In this document: positions 57,038-64,000 of the stretch, piece after piece
Numbering within the stretch: position 1 is the stretch's first letter
How the letters are laid out: every line of letters starts with the position of its first letter
NCBI RefSeq assembly: GCF_016412875.1
Contig: NZ_JAEKPD010000008.1
Location: forward strand, 62,001 to 126,000
Source: Palleronia pontilimi
GTDB lineage: Bacteria; Pseudomonadota; Alphaproteobacteria; Rhodobacterales; Rhodobacteraceae
Length of the DNA: 64,000 bases
Direction of reading: 5' to 3'
Notes under the pieces: model-generated
Databases searched by the model: none
Told to the model about the DNA's origin: nothing
The model's input: only the letters and a program-made list of their open reading frames with translations
Program-made: the position numbers and the translations under genes

Positions 57038-57155
57038 GCTGATCCTTCTGGCCCTGATCGTCTCGCTTTCGGGCTGCGCGCTGATCCGCACACCCGTCAA
57101 GGTCGTCGGTGCCATGGGCCACGCGACGATCGACTTGGCGACCGCGCCGTTCTAG
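57024..57155 (+). CDS. Very small lipoprotein overlapping the substrate-binding protein gene
   Basis: 43 residues, starting MKMNKLILLALIVSLSGCAL. The lipobox LSGC gives a mature peptide of about 26 residues beginning at Cys18, anchored to a membrane, with ALIRTPVKVVGAMGHATIDL. The start lies inside the end of the upstream gene, in another frame, overlapping by 14 bases; an inner ATG at 57030 gives 41 residues. Small lipoproteins with a TPVKVVG-like segment occur in other proteobacteria, but I know of no function. Confidence 0.7.
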   Translation: MKMNKLILLALIVSLSGCALIRTPVKVVGAMGHATIDLATAPF

Positions 57156-57187
57156 CGCGCGGAACAACGCCCCGGCTGGCGCATTGG

Positions 57188-57206
57188 CCCTTTCGAGCAG
57201 AAAGGG
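57188..57206 (+). promoter_or_regulatory. Hairpin covering the ribosome-binding site of the CsbD-like gene
   Basis: CCCTTTC pairs with GAAAGGG around GAGCA. The 3' arm contains most of the Shine-Dalgarno sequence AAGGGAG (57202-57208), nine bases before the start ATG at 57218. Folding would block translation; a temperature or RNA-binding switch is possible. Confidence 0.5.
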
Positions 57207-57217
57207 AGCTTTACGCC

Positions 57218-57565
57218 ATGCAATGGGACACGATCAAACAGAACTGGTCCGCCTTCATCGCGCCGATCATGCAGCGCTGGGAGAAGACCGAGGAAAACGA
57301 CCTGCTGACGCTGGACGGCAATCGCGATCGGTTCGAGGCCTACCTGGTCGAACGCGAGGGCCTGTCGGAAACCGATGCGCGCGACCAGGTCAACGACTGG
57401 ATGCAGGGCGCGGCACCGGCCGACGTGGTGATGGATGAAAGCCGCGACGGCGAGAACATCCGCGCGTCCGCGGCCCATATCGGCGTGGGCGAAGACGTCT
57501 ATGCCGACGACAAGGATTTCGGCGACGACAACAAGACCGAGCGCCCCATCGGCCGCAATACCTGA
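57218..57565 (+). CDS. CsbD-like stress-response protein
   Basis: 115-residue hydrophilic protein. The N-terminal part MQWDTIKQNWSAFIAPIMQR and NDLLTLDGNRDRFEAYLVER match the CsbD pattern (MNWDQIKGNW..., DDL..I.G.rd.l.g.lqe). An acidic tail follows (DVYADDKDFGDDNKTE). CsbD proteins accumulate under general stress in many bacteria and their molecular function is not known. The ribosome-binding site is part of a hairpin. Confidence 0.75.
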   Translation: MQWDTIKQNWSAFIAPIMQRWEKTEENDLLTLDGNRDRFEAYLVEREGLSETDARDQVNDWMQGAAPADVVMDESRDGENIRASAAHIGVGEDVYADDKDFGDDNKTERPIGRNT

Positions 57566-57600
57566 TGCGGGCGGCGCGACGCTGGCCGCGTCGGGTTTTT

Positions 57601-57625
57601 CGAGTATTTGAAGAACAGTGATGGG
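57601..57625 (+). repeat. Dispersed TATTT/GAACA element, copy 8
   Basis: Reads CGAGTATTTGAAGAACAGTG then ATGGG, with a core identical to the copy at 25505. It lies between the CsbD-like gene and the acyl-CoA ligase gene. Confidence 0.75.
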
Positions 57626-57677
57626 GAAACGGCGCGCGCGATTTGCGGCGGCGCGCCGGTCTGGGTAAGTCTGTGCC

Positions 57678-59168
57678 ATGAGCCTGCCACCCTGCCCCGC
57701 CCCCTTCAACATGGCTGCCCACGTCCTGCAGCACGCCCGGACCGCGCCCGACAAGATCGCGCTGGAAGTGCTGGGCGACGCGCCCGAGCGCTGGACCTAC
57801 GCGGCGCTCGCGCGCGCAGTGGGCGGCGTCGCGTCGGGCCTGCTGGAGATGGGTCTGCGCCCCGGCGACCGCGTCGTGATCCGGTTGGGCCATTCGGTCG
57901 ATGTGCCGCTGGTGCACCTGGCCGCGCTGGCGGTCGACCTGGTGCCGATCCCGGTATCGTCCCAACTGACCGCAGCTGAACTGACGCCGATGGCCCGCCA
58001 CGTCGCCCCCGCACTGGTGGTGCAGGATCCCGCGCTGGCCGCCCCGGATATCGCGGCGCCGGTCGTGGGACCGGACAGGCTGGCCGCGTGGCGCTCGCTG
58101 CCGCCTGCCGCCTTCGCCATGGGCGATCCGGATCGGCCCGGCTATATCGTGTTCACCTCTGGGACGACGAAGACGCCGCGCGCGGTGCTGCATGCCCACC
58201 GCGCGGTCTGGGCGCGCCAGGCGATGATCCGCGACTGGGCCGACATGCGTGCCACGGACCGGGTGCTGCATGCCGGTGCCTTCAACTGGACCTACACCAT
58301 GGGCACCGGCCTGATGGATCCCTGGACGGTCGGCGCAACGGCCCTGATCGCCGCACCCCCGGCGCGGCCCGACGCGCTGGGGGTGCTTCTGTCCGCGGCG
58401 CGCGCCACGATTTTCGCCGCGGCACCGGGGGTTTACCGGCAGATGTTGCGGCACCCGGTGCCGGAACTGCCGGACCTGCGCCACGGGCTCTGCGCGGGCG
58501 AGAAGCTGACCGAGCCGCTGCGCGACGCGTGGCGGGCGGCCACCGGGACCGACCTGCACGAGGCGTTCGGCCAGTCCGAGTGCTCGACCTTCATCTCGGG
58601 CGCGCCGCATGGTCCCGCCCCGCCGGACACGCTGGGGCGCGCCCAAGGCGGACGCGCCGTCGCGGTGCTGGGGCTCGACGGGCCGCTGTCGGCCGACACG
58701 CCCGGGGAACTGGCGATCCGTGCGGACGATCCGGGCCTGATGCTGGGCTATCTGGGAGATCCCGCCGCCACCGCCGAGCGCCATCGCGACGGCTGGTTTC
58801 TGACCGGCGACCGGGGCCAGATCGACCGGGACGGCTGGGTGCGCTACCTGGGCCGGATGGACGATTTGCTGAACGCGGGCGGCTTTCGGGTCTCCCCGCT
58901 GGAGATCGAAGCCGTGGCCGAAAGTTTCCCGGACTTGCGCGAAGCGGCGGCGATCACGCGCGAGGTCCGCGCGGGCGTCAGCGTGATTGCCCTCTGCTAC
59001 GCAGCCGACCGCGCGCTGGACGAAACGGCGCTGGCGCGCCATTGCGAAGCCCGGCTGGCGCGTTACAAACAGCCGAGGGTCTTCGAGCGCGTCGACGCCC
59101 TGCCGCGCAGCGCGAACGGCAAGTTGATGCGCCGTGCCTTGGCCAAGACTGATGAGGATCGCCCATGA
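57678..59168 (+). CDS. AMP-forming acyl-CoA synthetase, benzoate-CoA ligase-like
   Basis: Adenylate-forming ligase of 496 residues. The ATP loop is VFTSGTTKTPRAVLHAHRAV, the A5 motif HEAFGQSECSTF, the hinge region GWFLTGDRGQIDRDGWVRYL followed by GRMDDLLNAGGFRVSP, and the catalytic lysine in RSANGKLMRRAL. The substrate is probably an aromatic or medium-chain acid; this is a weak inference from overall resemblance. The stop overlaps the start of the FrnE-like gene (ATGA). Confidence 0.88.
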   Translation: MSLPPCPAPFNMAAHVLQHARTAPDKIALEVLGDAPERWTYAALARAVGGVASGLLEMGLRPGDRVVIRLGHSVDVPLVHLAALAVDLVPIPVSSQLTAAELTPMARHVAPALVVQDPALAAPDIAAPVVGPDRLAAWRSLPPAAFAMGDPDRPGYIVFTSGTTKTPRAVLHAHRAVWARQAMIRDWADMRATDRVLHAGAFNWTYTMGTGLMDPWTVGATALIAAPPARPDALGVLLSAARATIFAAAPGVYRQMLRHPVPELPDLRHGLCAGEKLTEPLRDAWRAATGTDLHEAFGQSECSTFISGAPHGPAPPDTLGRAQGGRAVAVLGLDGPLSADTPGELAIRADDPGLMLGYLGDPAATAERHRDGWFLTGDRGQIDRDGWVRYLGRMDDLLNAGGFRVSPLEIEAVAESFPDLREAAAITREVRAGVSVIALCYAADRALDETALARHCEARLARYKQPRVFERVDALPRSANGKLMRRALAKTDEDRP

Positions 59169-59812
59169 TCAAGCTCGATATCCTGTCGGACCCGATCTGT
59201 CCATGGTGCTATATCGGCAAGGCCAACCTGGATCGCGTCCTGCAAGAGCGACCCGGCCATCCCTTCGACATCGAGTGGCATCCGTTCCAGCTGAACCCCG
59301 ACATGCCCGAAGGCGGGATGGACCGGCGGGACTACCTGGAGGCGAAATTCGGCGGGCGCGAGGGCGCCGTGAAGGCCTATGCCCCGGTCGTCGAGGCAGC
59401 GCAGGCCGCGGGGCTGGACATTGCCTTCGACAAGATCGCGGTGACGCCCAACACGCTGTCGGCCCATTGCATGATCCACTGGGCGGGGCTCGAGGGGCGG
59501 CAGATGGCGATGGTGGCGGCACTGTTCCACGCCTATTTCATCGCCGGTCAGGATATCGGTTCGCGCGACGTGTTGCTCGGGCTGGCGGGCGATGTGGGCC
59601 TGGATCGCGGGTTCATCGAACGGCTGATGGACAGCGGCGCGGATCGCGACGAGATCGCGGCGCGCGACGCCCATGCCCGCGCACGCGGCGTGACCGGCGT
59701 GCCGACCTTCATCATCGCGAACCAACACGCCGTGCCGGGTGCGCAGCCACCCGAGCTTTGGAACCGGGTGCTCGACGACCTGGAGCGCCAGGCGGCCGAG
59801 GCGCCCGAGTGA
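59165..59812 (+). CDS. DsbA-family oxidoreductase, FrnE-like
   Basis: Cytosolic thioredoxin-fold protein of 215 residues without a signal peptide. The redox motif is Cys12-Pro-Trp-Cys15 in SDPICPWCYIGKANL. The cis-proline loop is GVTGVPTFIIANQHAVPGAQ. It resembles the FrnE/polyketide-associated DSBA group, for which disulfide isomerase or 2-hydroxychromene-2-carboxylate isomerase-like activity has been suggested. It is translationally coupled to the acyl-CoA ligase. Confidence 0.9.
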   Translation: MIKLDILSDPICPWCYIGKANLDRVLQERPGHPFDIEWHPFQLNPDMPEGGMDRRDYLEAKFGGREGAVKAYAPVVEAAQAAGLDIAFDKIAVTPNTLSAHCMIHWAGLEGRQMAMVAALFHAYFIAGQDIGSRDVLLGLAGDVGLDRGFIERLMDSGADRDEIAARDAHARARGVTGVPTFIIANQHAVPGAQPPELWNRVLDDLERQAAEAPE

Positions 59813-59856
59813 GGGGCGGCGTCGACTGGGGGCTCTGCCCCCGTCCTTCGGACTTC

Positions 59857-59886
59857 CCCCGAGGTATTTCCGGACAGGTGAAGCAG
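59857..59886 (+). repeat. Dispersed TATTT element, copy 9 (GGACAGGTGAAG subtype)
   Basis: Reads CCCCGAGGTATTTCCGGACA then GGTGAAGCAG. It lies after the FrnE-like gene and before the ICMT-like gene. Confidence 0.7.
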
Positions 59887-59900
59887 GGGTTCTGCGCGCG

Positions 59901-60440
59901 ATGGTGACGTGGCTTCTGGTGTCGCTGGGCGCGTCGGCGTTGTGGGGCGTGGTGCTGTTCGTGTCCGATCGCGGCATCGCGCAGATCTGGCCGCCCGCCG
60001 AGGGCAATATATGGACCGGCGCGGCGGCCTGGCTGCTGACCATCGCGATCTATATGGGCCTGATCCGCACGGCGACGGCCGACTGGAACGCGCTGGATCT
60101 GCCGGGTTGGTTGCGCTGGGGGATCGGCGGCGTGGGCCTGAGCATCGCGGCCACCTGGGTGCAGGGGCGCGGCATCACCGACCTGGGCCTGAAGGGCACC
60201 AGCGGCTGGGACGTGGGCGTGGTGACGACGGGGGCCTACGCGCATCGGCGCCATCCGCAATATGCAGGCCAGGTTCTGTCGCTTCTGGGCCTGGCGCTGC
60301 TGGGCGGGTCGGCCTGGGCGGGACTGGCGGCCGTGGCGGGCAGCGCGGCGCTTGTCTATGCCAGCGTGGTCGAGGATCGCCACATGGCGCGCACCCATCC
60401 CGGCTTTGCCGATTACGCGGACCGGGTCAGGTTCTTCTGA
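59901..60440 (+). CDS. Isoprenylcysteine carboxyl methyltransferase-like membrane protein
   Basis: 179 residues, four or five helices. The C-terminal cofactor-binding part has TTGAYAHRRHPQYAGQVLSL (RHPxYxG) and VVEDRHMARTHPGFADYADR, both typical of the ICMT/NnrU/phospholipid methyltransferase superfamily. The ATG at 59901 follows the last dispersed repeat copy closely. Bacterial members methylate unknown lipids or isoprenoids. The stop overlaps the MFS start by one base (TGATG). Confidence 0.82.
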   Translation: MVTWLLVSLGASALWGVVLFVSDRGIAQIWPPAEGNIWTGAAAWLLTIAIYMGLIRTATADWNALDLPGWLRWGIGGVGLSIAATWVQGRGITDLGLKGTSGWDVGVVTTGAYAHRRHPQYAGQVLSLLGLALLGGSAWAGLAAVAGSAALVYASVVEDRHMARTHPGFADYADRVRFF

Positions 60441-61645
60441 TGCGCCTTGGCCCGAGCCGCCAGCCCGGACGGGTCGAGTTCGTGGCCATGGTGGCGGTCC
60501 TGTTCTCGACCATCGCGTTCTCGATCGACGCGATGCTGCCGGCCCTGCCCCAGATCGCCGAGCGGCTGTCCCCCGACGAGCCCAATCGCGCGCAGCTGGT
60601 CGTCACGTCTTTCATCTTCGGGATGGGGGTCGGCACGTTGCTGGCCGGGCCAATTTCGGACACAGTCGGACGCAAGGCGGCGATCCTCGGGGGGCTGGCG
60701 ATCTACGGCTTCGGGGCGGTGCTTGCCGTCCAGGCCCAAAGTCTCGAGACGCTGATGGCGGCACGGGTGGTCCAGGGCCTGGGTGCGGCCGGTCCGCGGA
60801 TCGTGAGCCAGGCCATGATCCGGGACCGCTACGAAGGCCGCGAGATGGCGCAGATCATGTCCTTCGTCATGATGATCTTCATTCTGGTGCCCGCCATGAG
60901 CCCCGCGGCGGGCAGTTTCGTGATCGACCTGGCGGGCTGGCGCGCGATCTTCTGGAGCTTCGTGCTGTTCGGATTGATCGGCGGCACCTGGCTGGCACTG
61001 CGACAGCCAGAAACGCTGCCGTCCGAGGCGCGGTTCCCGTTGCGCCTGGGCGTGGTCTGGCTGGCGTTGAAAGAGACCCTGTCGCGCGCGGATGTGCGGA
61101 TCTACATCGCGGTGCTGACGCTGGGAACGGGACAGATGTTCGCGCTGATCAGTTCGGTCCAGCCCGTCTATGACCAGGCGCTGGGCCTGGCGGACAGCTT
61201 CCAGTGGTGGTTCATGGCCACCGCCATCCTGGCGGGAACCGGCACGATCGTGAACGCGGCCCTGGTGATGCGACTGGGAATGCGGCGGCTGGCCATCACG
61301 GCCTACGCGGCGCAGGCTCTGATCTCGGCGGCGCTGATCCTGGCGCACCTTCTGGACCTGGTGCCCGAGGGCGCGGCGCTGCCGTTCTTCTTTGCGTGGT
61401 CGGTGTCGGTGTTCTTCATGGTGGGACTGACCTTCGGCAATCTCAACTCGCTGGCGCTGCAGCCCCTGGGCCATATCGCGGGCACGGCCGCGTCGGTGAT
61501 CGGGGCGATTTCGACCGTGCTGGGTGTCCTTATCGCGGTGCCGATCGGGCTGGCCTTCGACGGAACGCCGCTGCCGCTGGTGATCGGCACGGGCGTCTGC
61601 TCGGCGCTGGCCTTCCTGTTGATGCGGCGCACCGTGGAGGAGTGA
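60440..61645 (+). CDS. Bcr/CflA-family MFS efflux transporter
   Basis: Drug/proton antiporter of 401 residues, twelve helices. Marks: STIAFSIDAMLPALPQIAER, the loop GPISDTVGRKAAILGGLAIY, and RVVQGLGAAGPRIVSQAMIR with the motif C-like region. It is coupled to the ICMT-like gene. The substrate is unknown. Confidence 0.9.
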   Translation: MRLGPSRQPGRVEFVAMVAVLFSTIAFSIDAMLPALPQIAERLSPDEPNRAQLVVTSFIFGMGVGTLLAGPISDTVGRKAAILGGLAIYGFGAVLAVQAQSLETLMAARVVQGLGAAGPRIVSQAMIRDRYEGREMAQIMSFVMMIFILVPAMSPAAGSFVIDLAGWRAIFWSFVLFGLIGGTWLALRQPETLPSEARFPLRLGVVWLALKETLSRADVRIYIAVLTLGTGQMFALISSVQPVYDQALGLADSFQWWFMATAILAGTGTIVNAALVMRLGMRRLAITAYAAQALISAALILAHLLDLVPEGAALPFFFAWSVSVFFMVGLTFGNLNSLALQPLGHIAGTAASVIGAISTVLGVLIAVPIGLAFDGTPLPLVIGTGVCSALAFLLMRRTVEE

Positions 61646-61765
61646 ACGGCGACGGCGGCCGCCTGGGATGCCGTCCGTGTCGCCGTCCCTGGTCGGGCAG
61701 ACTAGAACACACGCACCACCGGGTGGGAGCACCTCGCCAGGTTGGGTGGGGCCAAACCAGCCCGA

Positions 61766-64000
<2,235 letters not shown>

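Overview
The window is one contiguous piece of a high-GC alphaproteobacterial chromosome, most likely from the Rhodobacteraceae (Rhodobacter/Roseobacter group). The evidence is the ntrY-ntrX-trkA-trkH-hfq-hflX order, a class II DAHP synthase, a pst-phoU-phoB set led by a soluble PhoR, RTX proteins ending in a Hint domain, and a short dispersed intergenic sequence that I recall from such genomes. Genes are densely packed, with many 4-base ATGA/GTGA start-stop overlaps. Both ends cut a gene: ntrY on the left and mfd on the right.

Layout. 1-8.7 kb: nitrogen/redox two-component pair ntrYX, an alpha/beta hydrolase, potassium uptake trkA-trkH, hfq and hflX. 8.9-14.6 kb: a hotdog thioesterase; a minus-strand arginine-to-proline operon (arginase, ornithine cyclodeaminase, a P5C-reductase-like protein); dsbB with a VTT membrane protein; a zinc metallopeptidase; and a NUDIX hydrolase. 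14.7-17.4 kb: two tRNA-Leu genes (CAA and TAA) and modABC for molybdate uptake. 17.4-24.4 kb: the accessory part, with a 1787-residue RTX/cadherin-like/Hint protein and a small free-standing Hint-like protein that has lost the nucleophilic cysteine. 24.4-32.2 kb: a small membrane protein, a MocA-like nucleotidyltransferase, a branched-chain amino acid ABC transporter (livJ, livG, livF, a small exported protein, livH, livM) and a GlxA-type regulator. 32.4-37.9 kb: class II DAHP synthase, a PAS protein, yicC, gmk, a gamma carbonic anhydrase and a PLP enzyme. 37.9-45.2 kb: phoR-pstSCAB-phoU-phoB behind a three-repeat Pho box. 45.2-54.9 kb: an AI-2E family permease, xylA, aroQ, rpsB-tsf, psuK-psuG, a DUF502 protein, a patatin and 3-hydroxybutyrate dehydrogenase. 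55-64 kb: a candidate small RNA, an oligopeptide-binding protein with an overlapping 43-residue lipoprotein, a CsbD-like protein, a four-gene run (acyl-CoA ligase, FrnE/DsbA oxidoreductase, ICMT-like protein, MFS exporter) and mfd.

How it works together. Most of the window is housekeeping: phosphate sensing and uptake, molybdate uptake, amino acid uptake and arginine use, translation factors, the shikimate pathway and transcription-coupled repair. The least explained material is the RTX-Hint pair, a family of nine short dispersed repeats that sometimes forms the 3' end of genes, the putative small RNA or attenuator upstream of bdhA, an Hfq whose usual YKH motif reads FKG, and an uncharacterised exported protein inside the liv operon.
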